Origin: UMGS1251 sp036666555
GTDB lineage: Bacteria; Bacillota; Clostridia; Lachnospirales; Lachnospiraceae
Length of the DNA stretch: 23,169 nt
Direction: 5' to 3'
Assembly (NCBI GenBank): GCA_036666555.1
Contig: JAVWVS010000031.1
Coordinates: 1 to 23,169 of the forward strand
Position 1 is the stretch's first letter. Each line of letters starts with the position of its first letter. Below, one piece after another: positions 7,940-16,530 of this stretch. A program made the translations under genes and the position numbers. The notes beneath the pieces were generated by a model. That model was not told where the DNA came from, did not search any database, and saw nothing but the letters and a program-made list of their open reading frames with translations.

Positions 7940-9265
7940 ATGTATTGTAGCTCGATTTCAGCACTGTTGTCCTTGGCGCCTTGTTTTATTTTATTTTTAC
8001 TAGTGTTTTATGATAAATTGCACTGCCCGGCTTGGCTCATAGTCATTTTAATATTCGTATTGACCGGATTCGCTGTAGTGTTGGGACATCAATTGATGGA
8101 TAAGATGCCGGAGGTTATATTTTGGCGTGCGATTTTAACTTTATTTATGGTAGGAATTTGTTTGTTTTGCTGCAAAATGGTCATTACCTATTCCCTTGCG
8201 CAGACATTATTCATTGTCTTGCTGCTTCGCAATTATATGGATTCGGTAGAACTATTTTCCTCAGAAGCAGAGTACCTCTATTATGGGGAATTTGTAAATG
8301 TTTCCGGTTACTATGCGAATTATATCATGAAGCTAGGTATCATTTTGGCTACGGCACCCTTGATGTGGCTGTTTATGAAAAAGGTGTTAAAACCGGTGCT
8401 TGAGAACACCAAACAGCTGGTCTTTTGGAAATCCATCTGGCTGGTTCCTGCCTGCTTTTTTGTGATATACAATCTGGGTCCGGGTTATTTGGAAATTACC
8501 TATCCGGGAAAAATGCAGATATATTTGCTTCCAATTGCTTGGACATTGTGTACATTTTTATCTTACTTTATCATTCTACGAATGCTCTATACCACTTCTT
8601 GTAACCATCAGTTAGAGGAGAAAATACACATTTCCGACGTACAAATGGCAGCTCAGGAAAAGCAGTTTGAAGCATTAGAAGGAAATGTGGAGAGAGCCAG
8701 AAGAACCCGTCATGATTTTCGCCATTCCTTACGGGTCATTCAAAATTATGCCAAAGAGAACAATGGGCAGGCAATTAATGATTACTTACAAGGCTACATA
8801 GAAGAACTGGAAGATTATAAAGGTCAGCCGGTTTGCGAAAATTGTGCAATCAATGCAATTATTCAATCTTATAAAGGATATGCCACAGAAAATCAGGTGG
8901 AAATGGAATTATCGGTGGACGTTCCCACTAAGATTTCGTTCATAGAAAAAGACGTTTGTATTATTCTTGGAAATCTTATGGAAAATGCAGTGGAGGCTTG
9001 TACTCGAAGTCAATTGAAAATAAAGAACATCAAAGTAAAGATTCGAATGACAACTCCAAAGCTGATGATTATTCTGGTGGATAATACCTACGCAGGAGAA
9101 ATTATTCAGGAAAAAGGAGTGTACGCTTCCTCCAAACGAGCAGGAAATGGAATCGGGATTGCATCCATTTGTAGTCTGGCAGAAAAGTACCATGGGATAG
9201 CCAAATTCGATTATGATGGAAACCTATTTCATGCCTCCGTAATGCTAAATGGGATGGAAAAATAA
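7940..9265 (+). CDS. GHKL-domain sensor histidine kinase (AgrC-like type), orphan
   Basis: About 441 residues. I start at ATG 7940, 9 nt after AGGTGG; a GTG at 7934 in the same frame is possible but very close to that site. The N-terminal half (about 1-220) has several strongly hydrophobic helices, consistent with a multi-pass sensor domain without a large extracellular loop. A coiled linker follows. The dimerisation box RTRHDFRHSL carries the candidate phosphoacceptor H258. The C-terminal ATPase has an N box ILGNLMENAVEA (N349) and a G box AGNGIGIASI (G402, G404, G406), a GHKL_5/HPK10-type arrangement known from peptide-sensing AgrC-like kinases. No LytTR or other response regulator and no pheromone gene lies next to it; the signal is unknown. 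It follows the GNAT gene by 42 nt. Confidence 0.85.
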   Translation: MYCSSISALLSLAPCFILFLLVFYDKLHCPAWLIVILIFVLTGFAVVLGHQLMDKMPEVIFWRAILTLFMVGICLFCCKMVITYSLAQTLFIVLLLRNYMDSVELFSSEAEYLYYGEFVNVSGYYANYIMKLGIILATAPLMWLFMKKVLKPVLENTKQLVFWKSIWLVPACFFVIYNLGPGYLEITYPGKMQIYLLPIAWTLCTFLSYFIILRMLYTTSCNHQLEEKIHISDVQMAAQEKQFEALEGNVERARRTRHDFRHSLRVIQNYAKENNGQAINDYLQGYIEELEDYKGQPVCENCAINAIIQSYKGYATENQVEMELSVDVPTKISFIEKDVCIILGNLMENAVEACTRSQLKIKNIKVKIRMTTPKLMIILVDNTYAGEIIQEKGVYASSKRAGNGIGIASICSLAEKYHGIAKFDYDGNLFHASVMLNGMEK

Positions 9266-9297
9266 AATTCTACTGGAAAATACCCCCCAGTTTGTTC

Positions 9298-9303
9298 TAT
9301 AAT
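9298..9303 (+). promoter_or_regulatory. -10 box of the purO/purH/glmM operon
   Basis: A perfect TATAAT 44 nt before the purO-like start. A weak TGGAAA lies 18 bp upstream (9274-9279). No PurR-type box is recognised. Confidence 0.5.
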
Positions 9304-9347
9304 AGGAACGTACGAAGAAACCAATGATAATAAGAGGAGAAAATTTT

Positions 9348-10058
9348 ATGAAAATGTTATCCATGGAACAGGAGCTGCAAAATAATTCTTACCCGGGTAG
9401 AGGAATTGTAATTGGCAGAAGCGCAGATGGAACGAAAGCAGTCACTGCGTATTTTATTATGGGAAGAAGTGAAAACAGCCGAAACCGTATCTTTGTAGAA
9501 GATGGAGAAGGCATACGCACGCAAGCCTTTGATGAATCCAAATTGACCGATCCAAGTTTAATTATATATGCACCCGTTCGCGTACTGGGCAATAAAACCA
9601 TTGTGACCAATGGAGACCAGACAGACACTATCTACGAGGGCATGGACAAACAGATGACGTTCGAACAATCGCTACGGACCAGAGAATTCGAACCGGATGG
9701 TCCCAATTATACACCTAGAATCTCGGGGATTCTTCATGTGGAAAATGGAGCATATAATTATGCACTTTCTATTTTGAAAAGTCATAATGGGAATCCGGAC
9801 GCCTGCAATCGTTATACCTTTGCATATGAGAACTGCATATCTGGAGAAGGACATTTTATTCATACGTATGAGTGTGATGGCAATCCACTTCCAAGTTTTG
9901 AAGGAGAGCCAAAACGAATCTCTATTCCGAATCAGATAGAAGAATTTACACAGCTATTATGGAACAGCTTGCATGAGGACAATAAAGTTTCTTTGTTTGT
10001 TCGCTATATTGACATTGCAACAGGCGAATACACATCTAAAATTGTAAATAAACATTAG
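9348..10058 (+). CDS. IMP cyclohydrolase, archaeal PurO-like
   Basis: A 236-residue cytosolic protein assigned to the IMP_cyclohyd (PurO) family, which closes the ring of FAICAR to give IMP, the last step of purine synthesis. Family-like features are the N-terminal YPGRGIVIG, AYFIMGRSENSRNR, the loop VTNGDQTDTIYEG, and YTPRISGI in the middle. These enzymes have an Ntn-hydrolase-like fold, unrelated to the MGS-like cyclohydrolase domain of standard PurH. AGAGGAGA (9333-9340), 7 nt before ATG 9348, sets the start; an upstream in-frame ATG (9324) has no such site. The gene is 16 nt before an AICAR transformylase that lacks the cyclohydrolase domain. This context supports the function strongly: together the two replace one bifunctional PurH. 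Confidence 0.85.
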   Translation: MKMLSMEQELQNNSYPGRGIVIGRSADGTKAVTAYFIMGRSENSRNRIFVEDGEGIRTQAFDESKLTDPSLIIYAPVRVLGNKTIVTNGDQTDTIYEGMDKQMTFEQSLRTREFEPDGPNYTPRISGILHVENGAYNYALSILKSHNGNPDACNRYTFAYENCISGEGHFIHTYECDGNPLPSFEGEPKRISIPNQIEEFTQLLWNSLHEDNKVSLFVRYIDIATGEYTSKIVNKH

Positions 10059-10074
10059 AAAAGGAGTGAACAGC

Positions 10075-11253
10075 ATGAAAGAATTAGAACTGAAATATGG
10101 TTGTAATCCCAATCAGAAACCGTCTCGCATCTTTATGGAGAATGGACAGGAACTGCCGATTCAAGTATTGTGTGGAAGACCGGGATATATTAATTTTATG
10201 GACGCATTTAATGGTTGGCAATTGGTAAAAGAGTTGAAAGAAGCAACTGGACTTCCGGCTGCAACGTCCTTTAAGCATGTTTCGCCGGCAGGCGCGGCAG
10301 TAGGACTTCCGTTGGATGCTACTATGGCAAAAATCTACTGGGTGGAGGATATGGGAGATTTGTCTCCTCTCGCATGTGCTTATGCAAGGGCCAGAGGTGC
10401 AGACCGCATGTCTTCTTTCGGGGATTTCATTTCCTTATCGGATGTGTGTGATGTTACTACAGCACGAATGATTAAAAGAGAAGTGTCAGATGGTGTGATT
10501 GCTCCCGGATATGAGCCGGAAGCGCTGGAAATATTAAAGCAAAAGAAAAACGGGAATTATAATGTAATTCAGATCGATTCGAACTACCTTCCGGAGCCGA
10601 TTGAACACAAACAAGTCTTTGGTGTTACCTTTGAACAGGGAAGAAACGAATTAAAGATTGATGATCAATTGCTTGCCAATGTGGTTACGGATGAGAAAAC
10701 GATTCCCGCAGAAGCATTGATTGATTTGAAGATTGCTTTGATTACATTAAAATATACCCAGTCCAATTCGGTGTGTTATGCAAAGGGTGGTCAGGCAATA
10801 GGAATTGGTGCAGGTCAGCAATCCCGTATTCACTGCACCCGCTTAGCAGGAACCAAAGCGGATAACTGGTTCTTGCGTCAATGTCCGAAAGTAATGGAGT
10901 TACAGTTTGTAGAGGGCATTAAACGTGCAGATAGAGATAATTCCATTGATTTATATATCGGGGAAGACTATATGGATGTACTTGCAGAAGGTGCATGGCA
11001 GAATATCTTCCAGGTAAAACCGGAAGTATTTACAAGAGAAGAAAAAAGAGAGTGGCTTGACCATATGACGGGTGTAGCCCTTGGCTCAGATGCATTTTTC
11101 CCATTTGGAGATAATATTGAGCGTGCCCACAAAAGTGGCGTAACCTATGTAGCACAGCCGGGAGGATCGGTTCGTGATGACAATGTAATAGATACTTGTA
11201 ATAAGTATGATATGGCGATGGCATTTACCGGAATTCGTTTATTCCATCACTAG
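10075..11253 (+). CDS. purH: AICAR formyltransferase, stand-alone (PurH C-terminal domain only)
   Basis: A 392-residue protein that transfers a formyl group from 10-formyl-tetrahydrofolate to AICAR, giving FAICAR. It begins ELKYGCNPNQKPSRIF, as the transformylase domain of PurH does, and holds TSFKHVSPAGAA with the catalytic Lys-His pair (K67, H68), KYTQSNSVCYAKGGQAIGIG and GQQSRIHCTRLAG. The N-terminal IMP cyclohydrolase (MGS-like) domain of the usual ~515-residue PurH is absent; the purO-like gene just upstream supplies that step. ATG 10075 is used, 9 nt after AAAAGGAG; the GTG at 10066 overlaps this site. glmM follows 20 nt later. Confidence 0.93.
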   Translation: MKELELKYGCNPNQKPSRIFMENGQELPIQVLCGRPGYINFMDAFNGWQLVKELKEATGLPAATSFKHVSPAGAAVGLPLDATMAKIYWVEDMGDLSPLACAYARARGADRMSSFGDFISLSDVCDVTTARMIKREVSDGVIAPGYEPEALEILKQKKNGNYNVIQIDSNYLPEPIEHKQVFGVTFEQGRNELKIDDQLLANVVTDEKTIPAEALIDLKIALITLKYTQSNSVCYAKGGQAIGIGAGQQSRIHCTRLAGTKADNWFLRQCPKVMELQFVEGIKRADRDNSIDLYIGEDYMDVLAEGAWQNIFQVKPEVFTREEKREWLDHMTGVALGSDAFFPFGDNIERAHKSGVTYVAQPGGSVRDDNVIDTCNKYDMAMAFTGIRLFHH

Positions 11254-11273
11254 AAGGACAGGGAAAATAAGAT

Positions 11274-12620
11274 ATGGGAAAATATTTTGGAACAGATGGT
11301 TTTCGCGGAGAAGCAAATGTAGATTTGACCGTGGAACACGCATTTAAAGTAGGTAGATTTTTGGGATGGTATTATGGACAAAAGCACAAAGCACGAATTG
11401 TCATTGGAAAAGATACCAGAAGAAGTAGCTATATGTTTGAATATGCATTAGTAGCAGGACTGACGGCATCCGGAGCAGAGGCATATTTGCTTCATGTGAC
11501 TACCACGCCAAGTGTGTCTTATGTGACAAGGACAGAGGATTTTGATTGTGGAATTATGATTTCTGCCAGCCATAATGCATTTTACGATAATGGAATTAAG
11601 GTTATTAATGGAAAAGGGCATAAATTAGAAGCAGAAGTCGAGGCAAAAATTGAAGCATATATCGATGGAAAAAGTGGGGAAGTACCCTTTGCCAAAGGCG
11701 CTGAGATTGGGCGAACCGTAGACTATGCCGCAGGAAGAAACCGGTACATTGGACATTTGATTTCTTTGGCGACCCGTTCTTTTGATGATATGCGGATTGG
11801 ATTGGATTGTTCCAACGGAAGTGCTTTCGCCATTGCAAAAAGTGTATATGATGCATTGGGAGCGAAAACGTATGTCATTCACAATGAACCGGACGGAACC
11901 AATATTAATAAAGGCTGTGGCTCCACCCACATTGAGGTGTTACAGGCATTTGTAAAAGAAAAAAAATTAGATATTGGATTTGCTTTTGATGGAGATGCAG
12001 ATCGTTGTATTGCAGTAGATGAAAATGGGGAAGTCATTGATGGGGACCTTATTTTATACATCTGTGGGAAATATCTCAAGGAACAAGGACGTCTGAACGA
12101 CGATACCATTGTGACTACGATTATGTCTAATCTTGGTCTTTATAAGGCTTGCGATAAAGTAGGGCTGAAGTATGAAAAAACAGCAGTAGGCGATAAGTAT
12201 GTATATGAGAATATGGTTCAGAACCATTACTCACTGGGTGGGGAACAATCTGGTCATATTATCTTTAGCAAACATGCAGCTACCGGAGACGGAATATTAA
12301 CATCGCTGATGTTAATGGAAGCGGTTATGGAGAAGAAACAGACCCTTGGAAAATTAGCAGAAGAAGTGAAGATATATCCACAGTTGCTTCAAAATGTGCG
12401 GGTATCTGATAAAAAAACAGCCAGAGAGAATGTAGCCGTGATGCAGGCAGTGGATGATGTGGCCAAAGCACTAGGCGATGAGGGCCGTATTCTCGTGAGA
12501 GAAAGCGGTACCGAGCCGTTGATTCGTGTTATGGTAGAAGCCATCAGCGATGACCTTTGTACTCAATATGTGAATCAGGTAATTTCTACAATGCAAAATC
12601 AAGGGCTAATTGTAGACTAA
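11274..12620 (+). CDS. glmM: Phosphoglucosamine mutase GlmM
   Basis: A 448-residue alpha-D-phosphohexomutase that interconverts glucosamine-6-phosphate and glucosamine-1-phosphate, feeding UDP-GlcNAc and so peptidoglycan. The N-terminus MGKYFGTDGFRGEAN is typical of GlmM. The active-site serine loop is ISASHNAFYDNGIK (S99). The Mg site is DGDADR (D239, D241, D243), the sugar-specificity loop is GGEQSGHI, and the phosphate-binding loop RESGTEPLIRVM is near the C-terminus. Length equals the usual 445-450 residues. It is the third gene of the purO-purH unit (20-nt gap), with only a weak ribosome site. A phosphomannomutase activity is not excluded but the sequence style favours GlmM. Confidence 0.93.
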   Translation: MGKYFGTDGFRGEANVDLTVEHAFKVGRFLGWYYGQKHKARIVIGKDTRRSSYMFEYALVAGLTASGAEAYLLHVTTTPSVSYVTRTEDFDCGIMISASHNAFYDNGIKVINGKGHKLEAEVEAKIEAYIDGKSGEVPFAKGAEIGRTVDYAAGRNRYIGHLISLATRSFDDMRIGLDCSNGSAFAIAKSVYDALGAKTYVIHNEPDGTNINKGCGSTHIEVLQAFVKEKKLDIGFAFDGDADRCIAVDENGEVIDGDLILYICGKYLKEQGRLNDDTIVTTIMSNLGLYKACDKVGLKYEKTAVGDKYVYENMVQNHYSLGGEQSGHIIFSKHAATGDGILTSLMLMEAVMEKKQTLGKLAEEVKIYPQLLQNVRVSDKKTARENVAVMQAVDDVAKALGDEGRILVRESGTEPLIRVMVEAISDDLCTQYVNQVISTMQNQGLIVD

Positions 12621-12697
12621 ATTCAAAATAAACAACTGAATTGTTGCATCAAAACACTCTAATCATAACAATAATGTAGTAAATGAATCTATTTTCC

Positions 12698-12726
12698 TTG
12701 ACGCACATACATCTGTAGGTTATAAT
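12698..12726 (+). promoter_or_regulatory. Strong sigma-A promoter of the NSS transporter gene
   Basis: TTGACG (12698-12703), 17 bp, TATAAT (12721-12726). Only one base differs from full consensus. It lies 55 nt before the start codon. Confidence 0.88.
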
Positions 12727-12781
12727 AGGAAAAACAGAGGCGCACGGTTAACTACTTACATAAAAGATTGGAGTGTTTTTT

Positions 12782-14161
12782 ATGAAAAAGGGAAAAAGCA
12801 GTAGCGAGGGAGAACACCCTCAATGGGGTTCACGGTTTGGTTACATTATGGTTGCAGCAGGAGCAGCCATAGGACTTGGCAATATTTGGCGGTTTCCATA
12901 TTTGGCATACCGTGGTGGAGGCGGTATTTTCATACTGATTTACTTGTTGCTAATTGTATTTATGGCTCACCCCATGGTAAAAATGGAAAGTGCCATTGGA
13001 CGTTATGGAAGGGCGAATGTAGCAGACGCGTTTGGGATTGTGAAGAAACCGGCCAGTATCATTGGACTGATTGCCATTCTTTGTACCACATTAATTGATA
13101 TGTATTATCTGGTGGTAAGCGGATGGGTTGGAAAGTATACAGTGGATTATGTAGTAGGAACCAGCTTTGGCAAGGACACACAGGTGTACTTTGATAAGTT
13201 CATTTCCTCCAGCATTGAGCCCATTATTTATTCCGGTATTCTATTGCTGATTGTTATCTTTCTACTTTATTTTGGAATTACCAATTTGGTGGAGAAAGTA
13301 ACGAAGATTATGATGCCTACCTTATTTATCTTATTACTGATCTGTGGTATTTGGGCAATATTTTCTACCGAAGGTGCAATGGAAGGGTTGAAATACTATT
13401 TAATCCCGGATTTGAGTAAACTGTCGGTAAAAGTATTTGCAGATGCTGCGACACAGGTATTGTTCTCCATCGGAATCGGGTGGGGCATCTTTGTTACATT
13501 GGGAGCAAGTCTTCCCCGTACGAATAACATCAGTAAAGACGCTATGTGGGTTTGCGTATGTGATACCACAGTAGCACTGTTAGCAGGATTCGTAGTCATT
13601 CCTTCCGCATTTGGAGCAGGAGTGGACGTAGCAAAAGGACCATCTTTGGTCTTTGTGGTTATGACACAGATCTTCGATAAGCTTCCCGGAGGCAGACTGA
13701 TTGGTTTCTTCTTCTTTATGGCATTGATTTTTGCAGTACTATCAACTTTGTTTACCGTTCTGGAAATTCCCGCAAAATGGATTGAGGAACGATTTAAGAT
13801 GAGTCATAAGAAAGCAGTTATTGTAACCGGATTAATCATCTATGCCGGAGATATTATTGTTTCTCTGGGATTCGGAGTACTGAAATGGATTAAGATTCCT
13901 TGGCTAGATGTTCACGGGATTTCTTATTTCAACATGTATGACTGGCTGGATACTTTTAGTGCATATATCCTACTGCCATTGGGATGTCTTCTGATTTGCT
14001 TCTATGTTGTAAAGGTATGGGGATTTGATAATTATGAAAAAGAATTAACCGTAGATGGAAGAGATGGGAAGTTATCAAAACTACAAAAGATATTGGGAAT
14101 GGTGGTAGTACCGATTTTAATGATCGTTGTTATTTTAAATTGTTTTGGCGTGATTCAGTAA
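12782..14161 (+). CDS. Neurotransmitter:sodium symporter (NSS/SNF) family transporter
   Basis: A 459-residue inner-membrane protein with about 11-12 hydrophobic helices. TM1 carries the signature GLGNIWRFPY (31-40) with the unwound Na+/substrate region seen in LeuT-fold symporters; the preceding HPQWGSRFGYIM is also typical of bacterial members. Later family-like segments are QVLFSIGIGWGIFVTLGAS (TM6 region) and AFGAGVDVAKGPSLVFV. Relatives move amino acids or amine-like solutes with Na+; the substrate is not deducible here. The start at 12782 follows GGAGTG (12770-12775), while the frame from GTG 12773 would overlap this site. The gene is monocistronic: it has its own strong promoter and shares a bidirectional terminator with the convergent YitT gene. 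Confidence 0.93.
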   Translation: MKKGKSSSEGEHPQWGSRFGYIMVAAGAAIGLGNIWRFPYLAYRGGGGIFILIYLLLIVFMAHPMVKMESAIGRYGRANVADAFGIVKKPASIIGLIAILCTTLIDMYYLVVSGWVGKYTVDYVVGTSFGKDTQVYFDKFISSSIEPIIYSGILLLIVIFLLYFGITNLVEKVTKIMMPTLFILLLICGIWAIFSTEGAMEGLKYYLIPDLSKLSVKVFADAATQVLFSIGIGWGIFVTLGASLPRTNNISKDAMWVCVCDTTVALLAGFVVIPSAFGAGVDVAKGPSLVFVVMTQIFDKLPGGRLIGFFFFMALIFAVLSTLFTVLEIPAKWIEERFKMSHKKAVIVTGLIIYAGDIIVSLGFGVLKWIKIPWLDVHGISYFNMYDWLDTFSAYILLPLGCLLICFYVVKVWGFDNYEKELTVDGRDGKLSKLQKILGMVVVPILMIVVILNCFGVIQ

Positions 14162-14170
14162 GTGAATATA

Positions 14171-14204
14171 AAAAAATTTGTGGGTAGTTACCCACAAATT
14201 TTTT
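14171..14204. terminator. Bidirectional terminator between convergent genes
   Basis: A 16-bp perfect stem (14171-14186 with 14189-14204) has a GC core TGTGGGTA/TACCCACA and an A run on one side and a T run on the other, so it can end both the NSS (+) and YitT (-) transcripts. It abuts the YitT stop codon. Confidence 0.93.
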
Positions 14205-15046
14205 TATACCGTATGAAAGCCTTTTCCAATAATTTCACTGGTATTGGAAATTAGAATGAATGCTTTAGGATCCTCGGCTTTAATATAATTTCGTAGTTTA
14301 ATGGCTTGTGTTCGATTCAGAACCGTAAAGATAATCACTTTGTCTTCGCCGGAAAAAGCACCCTTCGCGATACAAGTAGTAGCACTGCGGTTCAAGGTGT
14401 TAACAATGAAGTCACAGATGGGATCTGGTTTGGTACAGACCACATTAAAATATTTACAGAGATTAAAACTTTCAATGACATTGTCAATCATCAGGGAACG
14501 AACGGCAAGTCCAAGGAAGGAATAAAGACCGGTTTGAATATCAAAGACGAAACAGCCGGCAATGGTGATGATTAAGTCCGTTACCATTAATGCTCTTCCG
14601 ATATTGATACAAGTATATTTTTTCAGAATCATTGCGATAATATCCGTACCACCACTGGAAGCACCCATATTAAATAAAATGGCAGAACCAAATGCAGGAA
14701 GTGCAATGGCAAAGCAAAGTTCCAGCATGGGCTGGTTGGTCAGCGGATGTGCCATGGGACAGAGTCGCTCCAGTGCAGATAATGACACGGAGAGCAGGAT
14801 GCTGCAGTAAGCAGTTTTAAATCCGAATCCTTTTCCAAAGAAAAGAAATCCAATGACCAAAAGGATCATATTCGTGATGAAGTTAAAATCACCGGCGGTC
14901 ATAATCCCAAGTTTGGCCACTAATACGGCCATACCGGTAATACCTCCGAAGGTAAAGTTGTTAGCAAATTTGAAAAAGTAAGTTCCGATCGCCATGGCTA
15001 TTATGCTGACGGTCATTAAAAAGAAAGATTTCATTTTTAATTTCAT
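14204..15046 (-). CDS. YitT-family (DUF161/DUF2179) membrane protein
   Basis: A 280-residue protein. The N-terminal ~165 residues hold five to six hydrophobic helices of the YitT/DUF161 type, including FTFGGITGMAVLVAKLG and GSAILFNMGASSGGTDIIAMI, both family-typical glycine-rich stretches. The C-terminal ~100 residues form a soluble DUF2179 domain: VCTKPDPICDFIVNTLNRSATT, GAFSGEDKVIIFTVLNRTQ and DPKAFILISNTSEIIGKGF. The role is not established; transport or sensing is only inferred from the architecture. ATG 15046 follows an AGGGG about 10 nt upstream. It is transcribed alone, divergently from eno, from a near-consensus promoter at 15097-15125. Confidence 0.9.
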   Translation of the reverse strand: MKLKMKSFFLMTVSIIAMAIGTYFFKFANNFTFGGITGMAVLVAKLGIMTAGDFNFITNMILLVIGFLFFGKGFGFKTAYCSILLSVSLSALERLCPMAHPLTNQPMLELCFAIALPAFGSAILFNMGASSGGTDIIAMILKKYTCINIGRALMVTDLIITIAGCFVFDIQTGLYSFLGLAVRSLMIDNVIESFNLCKYFNVVCTKPDPICDFIVNTLNRSATTCIAKGAFSGEDKVIIFTVLNRTQAIKLRNYIKAEDPKAFILISNTSEIIGKGFHTV

Positions 15047-15096
15047 GTGACGGTTCCCCTAGATTGTATTTAATTGTATTTTTTGTTGCCCTTTGC

Positions 15097-15125
15097 ATTG
15101 TAACGCCGTCCCTAGCAAATGTCAA
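15097..15125 (-). promoter_or_regulatory. Strong sigma-A promoter of the YitT-family gene
   Basis: On the minus strand TTGACA (15125-15120), 17 bp, TACAAT (15102-15097). The -35 is consensus. It ends 5 bp short of the eno -10 box on the other strand, so the two promoters overlap. Confidence 0.85.
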
Positions 15126-15130
15126 CGAAT

Positions 15131-15136
15131 TATAAT
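15131..15136 (+). promoter_or_regulatory. -10 box of the enolase gene
   Basis: A perfect TATAAT 42 nt before the eno start. No convincing -35 stands 16-18 bp upstream; that position is taken by the divergent YitT promoter. Confidence 0.5.
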
Positions 15137-15178
15137 AGATATTTGGGGTAATAATAATTTTTAAAGGAGGTGCGAACT

Positions 15179-16486
15179 ATGTATCGTTATTTACCGATTA
15201 CAGATGTATACGCAAGAGAAATATTAGATTCCAGAGGGAATCCTACAATAGAAGTAGAAATACTGGCAGGAGACAAAATCACCGGACGTGCTTCGGTACC
15301 GTCGGGAGCATCCACAGGACAATATGAAGCATTGGAACTGCGGGATAAGGAAAAAAGATATGGTGGAAATGGAGTGCAGCAGGCAGTCAATCATGTAAAT
15401 GATCAGATTGCACAGGAAATTATCGGAACCAATGTATTGGATCAGACAGCATTGGACAGATTATTGATGAAAAAAGATGGCACCAAAGATAAAAGCAATT
15501 TAGGAGCAAATGCCATATTAGGGGTGTCTCTTGCGGCAGCAAGAGCCGGTGCGAATGCGTTGGAACTTCCCCTTTATGCATATTTGGGAGGGGTGAATAG
15601 CAAGAAACTGCCGGTTCCCATGATGAATATCTTAAATGGTGGCAGACATGCGAATAACGCCATTGATATTCAAGAATTTATGATTATGCCGGTAGGTGCA
15701 GCTAACTTTCATGAGGGACTGCGCATGTGTGCGGAAATCTATCAGGGACTAAAGAAGTTACTGCAAAAACAAGGATATCCTACTGCAGTCGGGGATGAAG
15801 GTGGATTTGCTCCCAACCTGGCAGATGCAAAAGAAGCCTTGAAATATATGGTAGAAGCGATTGTGACGGCGGGATATCGCCCCAAAGAAGAGGTGGTCAT
15901 TGCACTTGATATTGCAGCTTCTGAACTTTATGATAAAAAGCTTGGAAAGTATGTATTTGAAGGAGAAGGAAAGATGCAAGGCCATCAAGTAGTTCGCTCT
16001 ACGGAAGAGATGATTGATTATTATGAAGAACTGGCTCTGGAATTTCCAATTATTTCAATAGAAGATCCCTTAGATGAAAATGACTGGGAAGGTTGGGAGC
16101 TGCTTACCACCAGACTGGGACAAGATATGCAGATTGTGGGGGATGATTTGTTTGTAACCAATTCCGAACGACTGCAGATGGGAATTTCCAAAGGTGCCGC
16201 CAATGCAATCTTAATTAAAGTCAATCAAATTGGCACCTTAACAGAGACTATGGAAGCGGTGGAAATGGCTAAGAATGCAGGGTATCATACCATTATTTCC
16301 CATCGCTCAGGAGAAACGATAGACAGTACCATTGCAGATTTAGCTGTGGCAGTGAATGCAGGACAGATAAAATCAGGTGCACCTTGTCGCGCAGAACGGG
16401 TAGAAAAGTATAATCAATTGCTGCGTATTGAGGAAAAACTGGGTGAAAACGGAATATATGAAAATCCATTTGCAAAATTTTCCTAA
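15179..16486 (+). CDS. eno: Enolase
   Basis: A 435-residue glycolytic enzyme, 2-phosphoglycerate to phosphoenolpyruvate plus water. Diagnostic motifs are all present: REILDSRGNPT (13-23), SGASTGQYEALELRD, DIQEFMIMP, GDEGGFAPN with catalytic E207, the metal ligands in ALDIAASE (D244), SIEDPLDE (E295) and VGDDLFVTN, catalytic K347 in ILIKVNQIGT, SHRSGETIDST (H375), and K398 in GQIKSGAP. Small departures from common enolases are HANN where HADN is usual, ETIDST for ETEDTT and SGAPCRAER for TGAPSRSER; no catalytic residue is lost. AAAGGAGGTG (15163-15172), 6 nt before ATG 15179, sets the start; the GTG at 15170 lies inside it. secG follows, as in many Firmicutes. Confidence 0.97.
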   Translation: MYRYLPITDVYAREILDSRGNPTIEVEILAGDKITGRASVPSGASTGQYEALELRDKEKRYGGNGVQQAVNHVNDQIAQEIIGTNVLDQTALDRLLMKKDGTKDKSNLGANAILGVSLAAARAGANALELPLYAYLGGVNSKKLPVPMMNILNGGRHANNAIDIQEFMIMPVGAANFHEGLRMCAEIYQGLKKLLQKQGYPTAVGDEGGFAPNLADAKEALKYMVEAIVTAGYRPKEEVVIALDIAASELYDKKLGKYVFEGEGKMQGHQVVRSTEEMIDYYEELALEFPIISIEDPLDENDWEGWELLTTRLGQDMQIVGDDLFVTNSERLQMGISKGAANAILIKVNQIGTLTETMEAVEMAKNAGYHTIISHRSGETIDSTIADLAVAVNAGQIKSGAPCRAERVEKYNQLLRIEEKLGENGIYENPFAKFS

Positions 16487-16498
16487 TTGTGATAGAAT
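16470..16498 (+). promoter_or_regulatory. Promoter of secG inside the 3' end of eno
   Basis: TTGCAA (16470-16475), 17 bp, TAGAAT (16493-16498). The -35 lies in the last eno codons, and the -10 just after the eno stop, 33 nt before the secG start. Confidence 0.65.
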
Positions 16499-16530
16499 GA
16501 ACATGGTTTTAACAGTAGGAGGTGTAATCA

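Noticed and set aside
12628..12646. Inverted repeat AACAA/TTGTT as a glmM terminator
   Set aside because: The stem is short, AT-rich and lacks a T tract.
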